A DNA stretch of 64,000 bases from an uncultured Lachnospiraceae bacterium (GCA_947577185.1 CANPUE010000005.1:1-64000); one strand, 5' to 3'. Shown: positions 52,492 to 61,889, counted from the stretch's first letter. Program-made: numbers and translations. The notes: generated from the letters alone by a model not told the origin.

Positions 52492-53300
52492 AGATGAAAA
52501 CGATTCTGGTTGACGATGAATTGTGGAGCCTGAAACAATTAGAGCTGGAATGTAAAAAGTGCGGTATGGAACTGGTGAGAGTATTTGACAATGCGGTGGA
52601 GGCGTTTTCCTATGCGCAGACTCATACCGTGGATTTTGCCTTACTCGATGTGAAGATGCCGGATATGGACGGCATTGCGCTTGCGCGAAAACTGAGGAAA
52701 ATCAACCCCGGCATGATCATCATTTATATCAGCGCTTATGAAGAATATCTGAATGCGGCGATGCTGGATGTCAAGGCAGATTATTACCTGCTAAAGCCTT
52801 ACAGCAGCAGAGATGTGGAAGAGGCATTGGCGAGGGCACGTTACCTGTCGGGACGGCTTCGCAAAAGAGTGGAGATCCGCACATTTGGAGAATTTGACGT
52901 ATTTGTGGATGGGCAGTTAGTGGAATTTTCAAACCAGAAGGCCAAAGAGCTGCTGGCAGTCTGCATTGACAGCGGCGGCGGTGAGGTGGCAATGAAAAAG
53001 ACCATAGAAATGCTCTGGGAGGACAGGAACTATGATGAAAAAGTGAAGTGTCTTTACCGTAAGGCTGTGGTCTATCTGAATACACTCTTTCGGGAATACG
53101 GGATCGATTTCATCTTTAATAACAGCCGGGGTAAGTGCCATGTCAACAGACCCGAGGTGACGTGCGACTATTATGAGGTGCTTGACGGTAAAAATATAAA
53201 AGATACACTCTTTGACGGCAGATATATGACAAATTATTCATGGGGCGAAGAAACCTGCGGAATGCTGTGCCGTATGGCGATGGAGGCGCTTCTTGACTGA
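52488..53300 (+). CDS. Response regulator with SARP-like winged-helix output
   Basis: Protein of 270 aa: receiver domain (2-120) with D9/D10, phospho-acceptor D54 (LLDVKMPDMDG) and K in YLLKPY, then an output domain from about 128. The output begins VEIRTFGEFDVFVDGQLVEF, then SNQKAKELLAVCIDSGGGEV, the pattern of SARP/BTAD-associated winged helices, without a full BTAD repeat domain. It likely activates transcription. It is translationally coupled to the LytS-like kinase. Confidence 0.82.
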   Translation: MKMKTILVDDELWSLKQLELECKKCGMELVRVFDNAVEAFSYAQTHTVDFALLDVKMPDMDGIALARKLRKINPGMIIIYISAYEEYLNAAMLDVKADYYLLKPYSSRDVEEALARARYLSGRLRKRVEIRTFGEFDVFVDGQLVEFSNQKAKELLAVCIDSGGGEVAMKKTIEMLWEDRNYDEKVKCLYRKAVVYLNTLFREYGIDFIFNNSRGKCHVNRPEVTCDYYEVLDGKNIKDTLFDGRYMTNYSWGEETCGMLCRMAMEALLD

Positions 53301-53350
53301 GCGTATTCTGCGGCCGGCCATGCCGAAGAGGAAAAAATTGTTTTGTACTC

Positions 53351-53377
53351 TAAAGTCTTTGAGAAATAATCCGATAC
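53351..53377 (+). promoter_or_regulatory. Sigma-28 promoter of the flgM operon
   Basis: TAAAGTCT, 11 bp, TCCGATAC: matches the SigD/FliA consensus TAAAGTTT-N11-GCCGATAA at 13 of 16 positions. Lies about 50 bp before flgM. Confidence 0.8.
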
Positions 53378-53429
53378 TATTAGTAACAGTTGATATGTGA
53401 ACAGGTGAAACAGGAAGGAGGCATATCAG

Positions 53430-53711
53430 ATGCGTATAGAAGCTTATAATCAGGTGCAGCAGTTATATAACACAAAGAAAACCACAAAAGTTCCTGTGGC
53501 ATCAAGTGCAGGTATGTCTGACAAAATTCAGATTTCCAGCATCGGCAAAGATATCCAGACGGCCAAATCGGCAGTGGAAGCAAGCAGCGATATCAGAGAA
53601 GACGTGGTGGCGTCGATCAAAGCCGGGATGGAAAACGGCACTTACCGGGTGAGCGGGGAAAGCTTTGCGGAAAAGTTATTACGTCAGTACGAAGAAATTT
53701 CCAGCCTGTAG
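53430..53711 (+). CDS. flgM: Anti-sigma-28 factor FlgM
   Basis: Protein of 93 aa. The disordered N-terminal half contains MRIEAYNQVQQLYN. The C-terminal half matches the FlgM sigma-binding region: DKIQISSIGKDIQTAKSAV, VVASIKAGMENGTYRVSGES and FAEKLL. FlgM holds sigma-28 inactive until the hook is complete and FlgM is exported. GGAAGGAGG precedes the ATG. It is first in the late flagellar operon under a sigma-28 promoter, giving negative feedback. Confidence 0.92.
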   Translation: MRIEAYNQVQQLYNTKKTTKVPVASSAGMSDKIQISSIGKDIQTAKSAVEASSDIREDVVASIKAGMENGTYRVSGESFAEKLLRQYEEISSL

Positions 53712-53736
53712 ACACAATGAAAAGTGAGGGTTTAGC

Positions 53737-54255
53737 GTGGCAAGCTTAATGGAAAACTTGATAGATGTTCTGGAAAAAGAAAACATAGAGTATGACAATT
53801 TGTTGACTTTGTCCATGCGCAAAAAACCGGTCATTGTGTCTGAGGATTTAGAGCAATTAGCAAAAATCACGGATGAAGAGCAGCTTATCGTGAGCAGAAT
53901 CAATCATTTGGATAACCTTAGGGAAGAGGCTGTGAAGGATATAGCGAATGTACTTAACAAGGATGTTACGAATTTAAAAATTGCAGATTTGGTCAAAATG
54001 CTTGGATCAAGACCGGAAGAACAGCGCAGGCTGGCAGCGGTATTTGATAAATTGCAGGATAGTGTAAGGCATGTTGCAAGAGCAAACGAACAGAATCGGG
54101 AATTGATTCAGAGCGCTCTGGAAATGGTGCAGTTCAATATGAACGTTCTACAGGCCATGAAAGCGGCGCCGGAGACGGCTAACTACAACAAAGGTGCTTA
54201 CAGTACCGGTGATGTGATCGGAATGAACCGCATGTCATTTGATGCAAAACAGTAA
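53737..54255 (+). CDS. flgN: FlgN export chaperone
   Basis: Helical protein of 172 aa beginning at GTG 53737, with GTGAGGG upstream (MASLMENLIDVLEKEN). Length, an all-helical plan and position between flgM and flgK identify FlgN, the cytosolic chaperone that carries the hook-filament junction proteins FlgK and FlgL to the export gate. A Phe/Asn-rich C-terminal segment is expected to contact cargo. Confidence 0.85.
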   Translation: MASLMENLIDVLEKENIEYDNLLTLSMRKKPVIVSEDLEQLAKITDEEQLIVSRINHLDNLREEAVKDIANVLNKDVTNLKIADLVKMLGSRPEEQRRLAAVFDKLQDSVRHVARANEQNRELIQSALEMVQFNMNVLQAMKAAPETANYNKGAYSTGDVIGMNRMSFDAKQ

Positions 54256-54281
54256 GATTAATTGTTAAGGATGGTAACGTT

Positions 54282-55964
54282 ATGTCATTAATGGGAAGCC
54301 TTTATCTGGGGGTATCCGGATTACAAACTTCAAACAATGCGCTCAATACGACTGCGCATAATATGTCAAATCTCGACACCATTGGTTATACAAGACAACA
54401 GGTAGCACAGGGAACAAGAAGCTACATAACAATTTCCAAAAGCCAGACAACAAGCTGGCAGCAGTTAGGTCTAGGTGTCAATTATACCCAAACAAGACAA
54501 GTAAGAGATTTTTTCCTGGATAAAAACTACCGTCGTGAATCGGGCAGAAATGCCTTTTACGAGGTTGCATATAAAGCGATAGAAGAGATAGAGGACGTTC
54601 TGGGTGAGTCCTATGAAGGTCATGCATTTTCTCTCGCAGTGACAGATTTATGGACGGCTGTGGAAGAGCTGAGCAAAGATCCCACACTGCCCGTAAACCA
54701 GAATCTGTTTGTGACGCGTGCTTATGAGTTTATTACCAAGGCATCGGCAGTCTATGACAGCCTGTGCGAATATCAGGATAATATGAATCTGGACGTTTAT
54801 AAAGACGTTAAGAAAATCAATGATTATGCGCAGCAGATCGAACAGCTTAACAGACAGATATCCAAAATCGAGGGCGGCGTGGAACGTGCGAACGATCTTC
54901 GTGACCAGCGTAATTATCTGTTAGACGAACTGGGGAAACTCGCTTCTATTTCATACACCGAAGATGTTCATGGTTATGTCAGTGTGAAATTAGAGGGTGT
55001 TGATCTGGTAAAGGGAAGTCTGGTCAACAAGATTTCTCTCTATGAAGATCCCAAGTCGGGATTTTATACACCATATTGGGAAATTTTAGCCAATTACAGT
55101 TACGATGAGTTCGGCAATCCCTATCTTACAAAGGAATCTTTGCAGACTGCACAGGTGTTTGATCTGACGAGACCGATCTCTTCCTATATGAATACCGATA
55201 TCGGTTCCTTAAAGAGTACATTGCTCGCAAGAGGCGATCACAAAGCCACTGCGGAGGAGATTCAGGATATCAACCCTGACGGGCAGTACGAAGCAGGCTG
55301 GTATAATACACATATTGCACCTTCTATCATTATGAATGTGGAAGCGGAGTTTGATCAGCTGATTAATGCGGTGGTTACCAAGATTAATAATATTCTGAAA
55401 GAAGCTGCCGAACTGGAGAGCGCGACTTATCCGAATTCCACCTATCTGCGGGACGAAAACGGAGAACCTTACCAGTTATTTCAGCGGATTGTCAATGACG
55501 GCAAAACGTATACACTTCCGGATGGTACGGTGGTAGAGCGGGGCTGGAATGTCTCGAATATCGACATTAACGTGACGTTGCTGCAGAATCCTTCTTTGCT
55601 GGGATTCCGGCTGACAGACAGTTCGGAAGACAATGCAACGATTGAAAAGCTCAAAAAAGCGTTTGAAGAAAGCGTTTATAAACTCAATCCGAATGTACAG
55701 ACGCCGGTCAGCTTTATCAATTATTATAAAAATCTTGTTGCCCAGGTGGCAAATACCGGCTCAGTGCTTGCCGATACGATGGAGAGCCAGACGCTTACGA
55801 CAGATGCACTGTTTAATGCCAGAGAACAGGTTATAGGTGTCTCATCCGACGAAGAACTGACGAATATGATTATGTTCCAGAACGCCTACAACGCATCCAG
55901 TCGTTATATCAACGTGATCAGTGAGATGCTGGAGCACCTTGTTACCTCGTTAGGCGGAAGATAA
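54282..55964 (+). CDS. flgK: Flagellar hook-associated protein FlgK (first copy)
   Basis: Hook-filament junction protein of 560 aa. The N-terminal rod-type motif is LYLGVSGLQTSNNALNTTAH with NMSNLDTIGYTRQQV. The C-terminal coiled coil has NMIMFQNAYNASSRYINVIS and EMLEHLV. These termini pack into the junction helix bundle. GGATGG precedes the ATG. A second, longer FlgK gene follows directly. Confidence 0.92.
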   Translation: MSLMGSLYLGVSGLQTSNNALNTTAHNMSNLDTIGYTRQQVAQGTRSYITISKSQTTSWQQLGLGVNYTQTRQVRDFFLDKNYRRESGRNAFYEVAYKAIEEIEDVLGESYEGHAFSLAVTDLWTAVEELSKDPTLPVNQNLFVTRAYEFITKASAVYDSLCEYQDNMNLDVYKDVKKINDYAQQIEQLNRQISKIEGGVERANDLRDQRNYLLDELGKLASISYTEDVHGYVSVKLEGVDLVKGSLVNKISLYEDPKSGFYTPYWEILANYSYDEFGNPYLTKESLQTAQVFDLTRPISSYMNTDIGSLKSTLLARGDHKATAEEIQDINPDGQYEAGWYNTHIAPSIIMNVEAEFDQLINAVVTKINNILKEAAELESATYPNSTYLRDENGEPYQLFQRIVNDGKTYTLPDGTVVERGWNVSNIDINVTLLQNPSLLGFRLTDSSEDNATIEKLKKAFEESVYKLNPNVQTPVSFINYYKNLVAQVANTGSVLADTMESQTLTTDALFNAREQVIGVSSDEELTNMIMFQNAYNASSRYINVISEMLEHLVTSLGGR

Positions 55965-56017
55965 AAGGACAAAAGAAGCGTTAAGCGGATGTTGAACGGA
56001 TAGAAAAGGAGAGTATT

Positions 56018-57862
56018 ATGCCATCTACATTTTTTGGATTAACAATTGCATCTTCGGGACTTCGGGCAGCGAATGCGGCATTGAATACGACTGCGAATAA
56101 TGTCAGCAACGTTGATACGGCGGGATACAGCCGCCAGGCGGTTACAACGGAAGCGGCGAATGCACTGCGCGTGTTCGCAAAATATGGCTGTGCGGGCGCC
56201 GGTGTTGAGACCATCGCGATCGAGCGTATCCGGGATAAATTTTATGATATAAAGTTCCGTGAGAATGAGACAAGGCTCGGAGAGTATGACGTTAAAGCAT
56301 ATTATATGCGTATGGTAGAGGAATATCTGACAGACGACAAGGTATCCGGATTTAAAACCATTTTCGATAAAATCGGGAATGCACTGCAGGAGATTACCAA
56401 GGACGGCAGTTCGACTTCGGTTAAATCACAGTTCGTCTCCACGGTGAAGAATCTGACGGATTATTTTAATAATATGTATGGCAATCTGCAGAATATGCAG
56501 GCAGATGTCAATGATGAGATCAAGATGCGTGTGGATGAGATCAATTCTCTTGCGCAGGAACTTGCGATTGTCAATAAGCAGATCAATGTGATCGAGATGC
56601 GGGGAACCGTGGCAAATGAACTGCGTGATAAGAGAGATCTTATGCTGGATCAGCTTTCTGCGATCGTGGATGTCAAGACGGAGGAACTGCCGCTGCTTGA
56701 CCAGGCAGGAAATGAAACCGGAGGAAGCCGTTTCATCATCAGGATCGCGGGCGGCCAGACACTTGTAGACCAGAACGAATACAGGCAGCTCGAGTGCATT
56801 GCCAGACAAAAAGATGAAAAGGTGAACCAGAGTGATGTGGACGGCCTTTATGATATCAAATGGACGGACGGCATTGACTTCGGTTTATATAATGATATCC
56901 TGGGCGGAGAATTAAAAGGACTCGTTCAGATGCGTGACGGTAACAATGGTGAATATTTTAACGGAAGAGTAGACGCCACTTATTACAGCTATGAGTCAAC
57001 GAAAGTAGTGATCGAGACATCCGCGGAATATCTTGGAAATATGAACAAATGTAACCTGTCCGATACCGGCGGAACGATTAATATCGGAAATCAGGTCTAC
57101 TATTATACAGAATGGAATTACGAGGGAGATAATAAATACTCTTTTGTAATCGATAATTTAAAGAGCGACCAACCGCTGTTAAATGGTCAGTACGGAAAAG
57201 AAGCATCTGTGGGCTCAGACGTCAGATATCAGGGTGTTCCTTATTACATGGCACAGATGAACGAATGGCTCCGTGACTTTGCCAAAACCATCAATGATAT
57301 CTTTACACAGGGTGTGACAGCTTCCGGAGAAGATGCGGGGATTCTTCTGACTGGAGATATCCTGACAAGCAACGGACAGTATACAGAAGACTGGTTAAAC
57401 GGCTTATCCCACAATGACAAGGGAAAACGCAATGATAAAGGATATTACCATATCACGGCAGGCAATTTTGCGGTAAATCAGGAATTGATCAAAGACGCTT
57501 CCCTTCTGGGTACCAGATCCGATCCGACGAAAGGTGTGGAGGAATGTGAGCAGGTGAAAAAAGTCATCTCCATGCTGTCGGATACAAATCAGTTTGCCTT
57601 CCGTGGAAGGAATGCAGGCGGTTTCCTGGAATGTGTTCTTTCGGATGCTGCACTCAGCGGTGAAAATGCCAATACATTTTATGACACTTATTTGAGCCTT
57701 GAGACGGCAATTGACAATCAGAGAATTTCGATTTCCGGTGTAGACGAAGATGAGGAGGCGGTAAGCCTTGTAAAATACCAGAATTCTTATACGCTTGCCT
57801 CTAAGATGATCTCCACATTGACGGAAGTTTACGACAGACTGATTCTGCAGACTGGCGTATAG
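56018..57862 (+). CDS. flgK: Flagellar hook-associated protein FlgK (second copy)
   Basis: Paralogue of the upstream FlgK, 614 aa. The N-terminal motif is FFGLTIASSGLRAANAALNT with TANNVSNVDTAGYSRQAV. The C-terminal helix is VSLVKYQNSYTLASKMISTL and TEVYDRLILQTGV. Middle domains differ strongly from copy 1. AAAAGGAG precedes the ATG. Having two intact copies in tandem suggests an alternative or additional junction ring; both terminal motifs look functional. A repeat hairpin begins at its stop codon. Confidence 0.9.
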   Translation: MPSTFFGLTIASSGLRAANAALNTTANNVSNVDTAGYSRQAVTTEAANALRVFAKYGCAGAGVETIAIERIRDKFYDIKFRENETRLGEYDVKAYYMRMVEEYLTDDKVSGFKTIFDKIGNALQEITKDGSSTSVKSQFVSTVKNLTDYFNNMYGNLQNMQADVNDEIKMRVDEINSLAQELAIVNKQINVIEMRGTVANELRDKRDLMLDQLSAIVDVKTEELPLLDQAGNETGGSRFIIRIAGGQTLVDQNEYRQLECIARQKDEKVNQSDVDGLYDIKWTDGIDFGLYNDILGGELKGLVQMRDGNNGEYFNGRVDATYYSYESTKVVIETSAEYLGNMNKCNLSDTGGTINIGNQVYYYTEWNYEGDNKYSFVIDNLKSDQPLLNGQYGKEASVGSDVRYQGVPYYMAQMNEWLRDFAKTINDIFTQGVTASGEDAGILLTGDILTSNGQYTEDWLNGLSHNDKGKRNDKGYYHITAGNFAVNQELIKDASLLGTRSDPTKGVEECEQVKKVISMLSDTNQFAFRGRNAGGFLECVLSDAALSGENANTFYDTYLSLETAIDNQRISISGVDEDEEAVSLVKYQNSYTLASKMISTLTEVYDRLILQTGV

Positions 57863-57945
57863 GTTGAAAAATCTATGATTTTTCAACCGGCAATCTGAGT
57901 CGGAGCCAGGGATATGTCATGGGCGCAGTAAACTGCGATGACATG
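57862..57945. repeat. Dispersed repeat R2, copy 3, inside the flagellar operon
   Basis: A perfect inverted repeat, GGTTGAAAAATC (57862-57873) with GATTTTTCAACC (57877-57888), has only a 3-nt loop. It is followed by CGGCAATCTGAG and, at about 57930, CGCAGTAAACTGCG. It shares parts with copies at 41.7 and 46.4 kb and lies in the 130-bp gap between the second flgK and flgL. Confidence 0.75.
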
Positions 57946-57991
57946 GACGATTCGTAAGGGAACAGGGATTAAGAAAGGAGCAGCAGCGAAT

Positions 57992-59728
57992 ATGAGAATA
58001 ACGAACAGAATCATGCGTAATAATTCGCTCTACAATATTAACCAGAACAAAAGACTTGAAGATAAATTGAGTAATCAGGTTACAAACCAGAGTAAGATCA
58101 CAAGACCTTCTGATGATCCGGTCGTAGCGATCAGGGCACTGCGTCTGCGCAGTAATGTGACGACCATCTCGCAGTATTATGACAAAAACGCGCTGGATGC
58201 CAGCAGCTGGATCAGCCTGACGGCGGATGCCATGAAGACGGTAGGAGAGGTTTTAGATAGTCTTTACGAGCAGGCTACAACTGCATCGGATAAATATCTG
58301 ACAGCGGCTGACATGAGCATCATTCTGGAACAGATGAATGCGTTGACGAAAGAGTTTTATGCCAGCGGGAACGTGGATTATGCGGGCAGATATATTTTCT
58401 CCGGGTTCCGCACAGACACACCGATCACCTTTACGGCGGAAAATGAAAAAGAGTTTAATAAAGATCCGAATAACAGAAAAACCTACGTGATCGAGGAAAA
58501 GCTTGGTTACAGTGATATCTCGAGTTTTACCTATACAGACTGGAAAGATTCAAGCAACAGCCAGGGAGTCAAGGAAAATGAACTTGGCATTGAAAATACG
58601 ACGCTTTATCGTTTCCGTCTTTCTTATGAGGAATTGGATGATGAAGTCCGGTTTTTAAATCCTGACGGCACTGTGGGAACAGAGTCACCGATTCAGATCA
58701 ATGTAGGCGGAGCAGGTTCTATGATACTTCCGCCGGCAGCGAACGCTAATGTGACGCAGTATGCGGATGTGGAAGAAGCCTACAAGGCAATCGCCTACAA
58801 TAACAAAAACGGCGACGGTTCAGCAGTTGCGTATGTGCCTTCCACCGGTGAGATTATTTTCGGTGAAAAATACTATCAGGATCCTTTAAAAGTCAATGAG
58901 AATATGAATGTGACTGTGAAATATGCCAAGAGTGAATGGAAAGAAGGCGATATTGATCCTGTTCATTATTTCCACGCAATCGCATGTGACGAGAGTACGG
59001 CGAAGAAGGCAATGGATCTGGAAAAGGCAAAAGGAGATCTGGAAGTGGCACAGGCGAACCTGAAGCTCGTTGAATCAAGTGCCGGCAGCACCTGGCAGGA
59101 TATCCAGAATGCCCGTGCCGATGTAGAGGCGGCGCAGGAAGTTGTCGATGATATCATGGGCGTTGTGATAGAGTATAACTTCGACGGTGAAGATCAGGAC
59201 ATCTATTACGATGTAGGGTTTAACCAGACGATTCAGGTCAATTCCCATTCCGACGAGATTTTCTCACATGATGCCAGAAGGGATATGGATGACTTTAAAA
59301 TATACCTGAAACAGCTTCAGGATGTAGAGGCCGTAATCAAAGACGTGGAGACAAAGATGGCATCCTTTGCAGAAGACAGCCAGGAATATAAGGATCTGAA
59401 ACTGCAGCTTGACGCGGCTAACAAAGCGTATACTTATATCAGGGATAACGTGCAGACGAAATTCGAGAACCAGATCAGCAAATATCAGAGTTATATCGAT
59501 AACACGAATATCGCCGTTACCAATAACGGTACGCGGGGAAGCCGTCTGGACCTGATCACGAGCAGACTGATGAATCAGAAAGCAACGTTCAAAGATTTGC
59601 AGAGTAACAATGAGGATATCGACGTAACGGAAGTTGCAGTGCAGTTAAAGAGCTCGGAACTTACCTATGAGGCGGCGCTTATGGCGACCAGCAAAATCAT
59701 GCAGACGAACCTGATGAATTATATCTAA
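57992..59728 (+). CDS. flgL: Flagellar hook-associated protein FlgL
   Basis: Junction protein of 578 aa; ATG 57992 gives the canonical start MRITNRIMRNNSLYNINQNK. A longer frame has no site. The N-terminal helix with KITRPSDDPVVAIRALRLRS and the C-terminal ELTYEAALMATSKIMQTNLM are flagellin-like. It is about twice the usual FlgL length (about 300 aa). The extra middle part includes a predicted coiled coil (DLEKAKGDLEVAQANLKLVE). FlgL links FlgK to the flagellin filament. Confidence 0.92.
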   Translation: MRITNRIMRNNSLYNINQNKRLEDKLSNQVTNQSKITRPSDDPVVAIRALRLRSNVTTISQYYDKNALDASSWISLTADAMKTVGEVLDSLYEQATTASDKYLTAADMSIILEQMNALTKEFYASGNVDYAGRYIFSGFRTDTPITFTAENEKEFNKDPNNRKTYVIEEKLGYSDISSFTYTDWKDSSNSQGVKENELGIENTTLYRFRLSYEELDDEVRFLNPDGTVGTESPIQINVGGAGSMILPPAANANVTQYADVEEAYKAIAYNNKNGDGSAVAYVPSTGEIIFGEKYYQDPLKVNENMNVTVKYAKSEWKEGDIDPVHYFHAIACDESTAKKAMDLEKAKGDLEVAQANLKLVESSAGSTWQDIQNARADVEAAQEVVDDIMGVVIEYNFDGEDQDIYYDVGFNQTIQVNSHSDEIFSHDARRDMDDFKIYLKQLQDVEAVIKDVETKMASFAEDSQEYKDLKLQLDAANKAYTYIRDNVQTKFENQISKYQSYIDNTNIAVTNNGTRGSRLDLITSRLMNQKATFKDLQSNNEDIDVTEVAVQLKSSELTYEAALMATSKIMQTNLMNYI

Positions 59729-59745
59729 ACGGAAAGGGAAAACTT

Positions 59746-60207
59746 ATGAAGGTAACGACAAAAGTATTCGGTGAGATCACGATTGATGATGACAGAGTTA
59801 TTACATTTCCAAAAGGTATCGTCGGCTTTCCGGAATTGACGAGGTTTGCCCTGCTCCATGATTCGGAGAAAGGAACCGGATCGATCCACTGGCTCCAGTC
59901 TTTGCAGGAACCTGCGTTTGCGATGCCCGTCATGGATCCTTTGTTTGTACGGCCAGATTACAATCCCGAAGTTGATGACGAACTGCTCGGAAATCTGGGG
60001 AAACTGAATCCGGAGGAAATGCTCGTGCTTGTTACAGTTACAGTACCGAAGGAAATTAAAAAGATGACAGTCAACCTCCGAGGCCCCATCATCATCAATG
60101 CGGCGGAAAAACTCGCGATTCAGGTCATTATCGAGGGAGATGGATATCCGGTGAAATTCCCGATCTATGATATCCTTGAGGCCAATAAAAAGAAGGCAGG
60201 TGATTAA
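59746..60207 (+). CDS. fliW: Flagellar assembly factor FliW
   Basis: Protein of 153 aa with the FliW pattern: TKVFGEITIDDDRVITFPKG, IVGFPELTRFALLHD and the region up to NLRGPIIINAAEKLA. FliW binds free flagellin and, when flagellin is low, binds and blocks CsrA. GAAAGGG precedes the ATG. The csrA gene begins at the very next base after its stop codon, so the two partners are made together. Confidence 0.93.
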   Translation: MKVTTKVFGEITIDDDRVITFPKGIVGFPELTRFALLHDSEKGTGSIHWLQSLQEPAFAMPVMDPLFVRPDYNPEVDDELLGNLGKLNPEEMLVLVTVTVPKEIKKMTVNLRGPIIINAAEKLAIQVIIEGDGYPVKFPIYDILEANKKKAGD

Positions 60208-60426
60208 ATGTTAGCATTATCCAGAAAAAAGAGCGAGGCGCTCATCATCAATAACAACATTGAAATCACCGTGCTGGAGATCAAAGGCGAACAGGTGAAG
60301 CTTGGTATCAGTGCACCCAAGGAAGTGCCTGTATACCGGAAAGAAGTATATATTCAGATCCAGGATGCAAACAAAGAGGCCATGACACTGGATGGTCTGG
60401 AGGCTTTGCAGGATCTGATGGGGTGA
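60208..60426 (+). CDS. csrA: Carbon storage regulator CsrA
   Basis: RNA-binding protein of 72 aa starting MLALSRKKSEALIINNNIEI, then IKGEQVKLGISAPKEVPVYR, the conserved beta strands of CsrA. It binds GGA motifs in leader RNAs, in Gram-positives mainly that of flagellin, and blocks translation. AAGGCAGG precedes the ATG within the end of fliW. Its stop abuts the stop of the convergent glycosyltransferase gene. Confidence 0.93.
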   Translation: MLALSRKKSEALIINNNIEITVLEIKGEQVKLGISAPKEVPVYRKEVYIQIQDANKEAMTLDGLEALQDLMG

Positions 60427-61671
60427 TCATTGATTCTTCCCCGTTTTTTCACTCAAAATACGAATCATTTCAGCCAGCCGCATTTCATAAGTATGATGTG
60501 CGGCTGTTTTTTCATATCCGTTTATCGCAATCTCCATCCGCTCGGCCTCATGAGAGAGATAATAATCCACTTTGTGGATCAGATCATCCATGCTCTCATA
60601 GACTTCCAGATCTTTCCCGATTTCAAAATAATCCGGTATTTCAGCCTGATAGTTCGTGAGCAGAAAACCGCCGCAGCCCAGTACGTCCCAGATTCGCAGT
60701 GAAAGTCCGGTTTCGATCGGGCGCATTGTGATATTCAGATTGATCCGGCCGGCATGGAAAATCTTAGGCATTTCTGTCAGTGTAGCCGCTCCGCCCCTGT
60801 TATGTACTTTTGGCAGGGCGGAAGAATCGCTTCTTGTATAGAGCGTTACGTCGAAATGTTCCGAGAGGGTGCGCAGCGTAGTTTCGCGCTCCACGTTTGC
60901 CAGCTTCACTCCGATATACTGGTGTGCGGTCAGATAACGGTCTGTGTCCATAAAAACATCCTGTCCTTTATAAAAGTCCGGATCAGCCGCGGCAATCTCC
61001 CGGATAACACGTTCGGGCAGTGTTTCATAGATGAAATTATAACCGAATACCTTCATCTGCGCCTGAATGAGACCGTTTACGAAGCCCTGTGTGTAAGAAG
61101 AGATAACGGGATGAGGCTGTTGTAAGAAAGTATTCGGCGCATTTTGGGCGCTTTGCCGCAACAGGGCATCATAGCGGCTCTTCTCTGAATAGAGCGAACC
61201 TACAAACACAACGTCACTGCCATATTTTCTGTAATCTGCTTCTGTCATATTCAGGATCACATTTTCCCACCGCCTGACATTCGTTGCAAGGGGCAGATAG
61301 AAAATATGTTCGGGGTTATAAGGATAGAAAAATTCATATTGCGCCCTGTCAAATAAAAAGATACGGTTCCATTCATTTTTCAGCGCATTTGAAAAAAGCT
61401 CTGCCACAGGACTGTCCACACTCCAGCAGACATACGGCACTTTAAAACGATTGCACGTATAGGAAACGGCCGGAAAAAAATTAATGCTGAATACAAAGGC
61501 CGGACTGTGTGAAAAGATCCATTCTGTGACCTTTGCGGCACACTGCGCGGGCGTAATGTTTTTATCATGCATTTCCATCGTTTCCTGATTGACGGTGATG
61601 CCGAAGGACTCAAAAACCTGAATGATATCCGGCTCACAGATATTATTGTAGCGGTAAAATAGAATTTCCAT
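60427..61671 (-). CDS. CgeB/DUF3880-type glycosyltransferase
   Basis: Cytoplasmic protein of 414 aa from ATG 61671 (MEILFYRYNN); the longer frame runs into repeat DNA and is rejected. The N-terminal Rossmann-like half has VPYVCWSVDSPVAELFS and DVVFVGSLYSEKSRYD. The C-terminal half, with HAGRINLNITMRPIETGLSL and WDVLGCGGFLLTNYQAEIPD, is the nucleotide-sugar-binding region of GT-B enzymes of the CgeB type. Location between csrA and flaG-fliD suggests flagellin or filament-cap glycosylation (inference). Donor sugar unknown. Confidence 0.8.
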   Translation of the reverse strand: MEILFYRYNNICEPDIIQVFESFGITVNQETMEMHDKNITPAQCAAKVTEWIFSHSPAFVFSINFFPAVSYTCNRFKVPYVCWSVDSPVAELFSNALKNEWNRIFLFDRAQYEFFYPYNPEHIFYLPLATNVRRWENVILNMTEADYRKYGSDVVFVGSLYSEKSRYDALLRQSAQNAPNTFLQQPHPVISSYTQGFVNGLIQAQMKVFGYNFIYETLPERVIREIAAADPDFYKGQDVFMDTDRYLTAHQYIGVKLANVERETTLRTLSEHFDVTLYTRSDSSALPKVHNRGGAATLTEMPKIFHAGRINLNITMRPIETGLSLRIWDVLGCGGFLLTNYQAEIPDYFEIGKDLEVYESMDDLIHKVDYYLSHEAERMEIAINGYEKTAAHHTYEMRLAEMIRILSEKTGKNQ

Positions 61672-61703
61672 AAAATTGTCTGCCTTTCCCTGTCCGCATG
61701 TGA

Positions 61704-61889
61704 TATAATAGACGCAAGCCCGGCGCCTTGCGTCACAAGAATTGCTGTGCAATTCTTGCAGAAACAGATCTCAGATTACAGCTTCTGAGGATCTGGTATA
61801 ATAGACGCAAGTCCGGCGCCTTGCGTCACAAGAATTGCTGTGCAATTCTTGCTGAAAATGACCTCAGATTACAGCTGCTGAGATTATGA
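61704..61889. repeat. R1 repeats, two 93-bp units in tandem plus a third -10 box
   Basis: TATAAT occurs at 61704, 61797 and 61890, exactly 93 bp apart. Each of the first two is followed by the GACGCAAG...CTTGCGTC hairpin, the AAGAATTGC...GCAATTCTT hairpin and CTCAGATTACAG. The unit also occurs alone at 18546. The array lies between the divergent glycosyltransferase and flaG genes. Confidence 0.85.
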
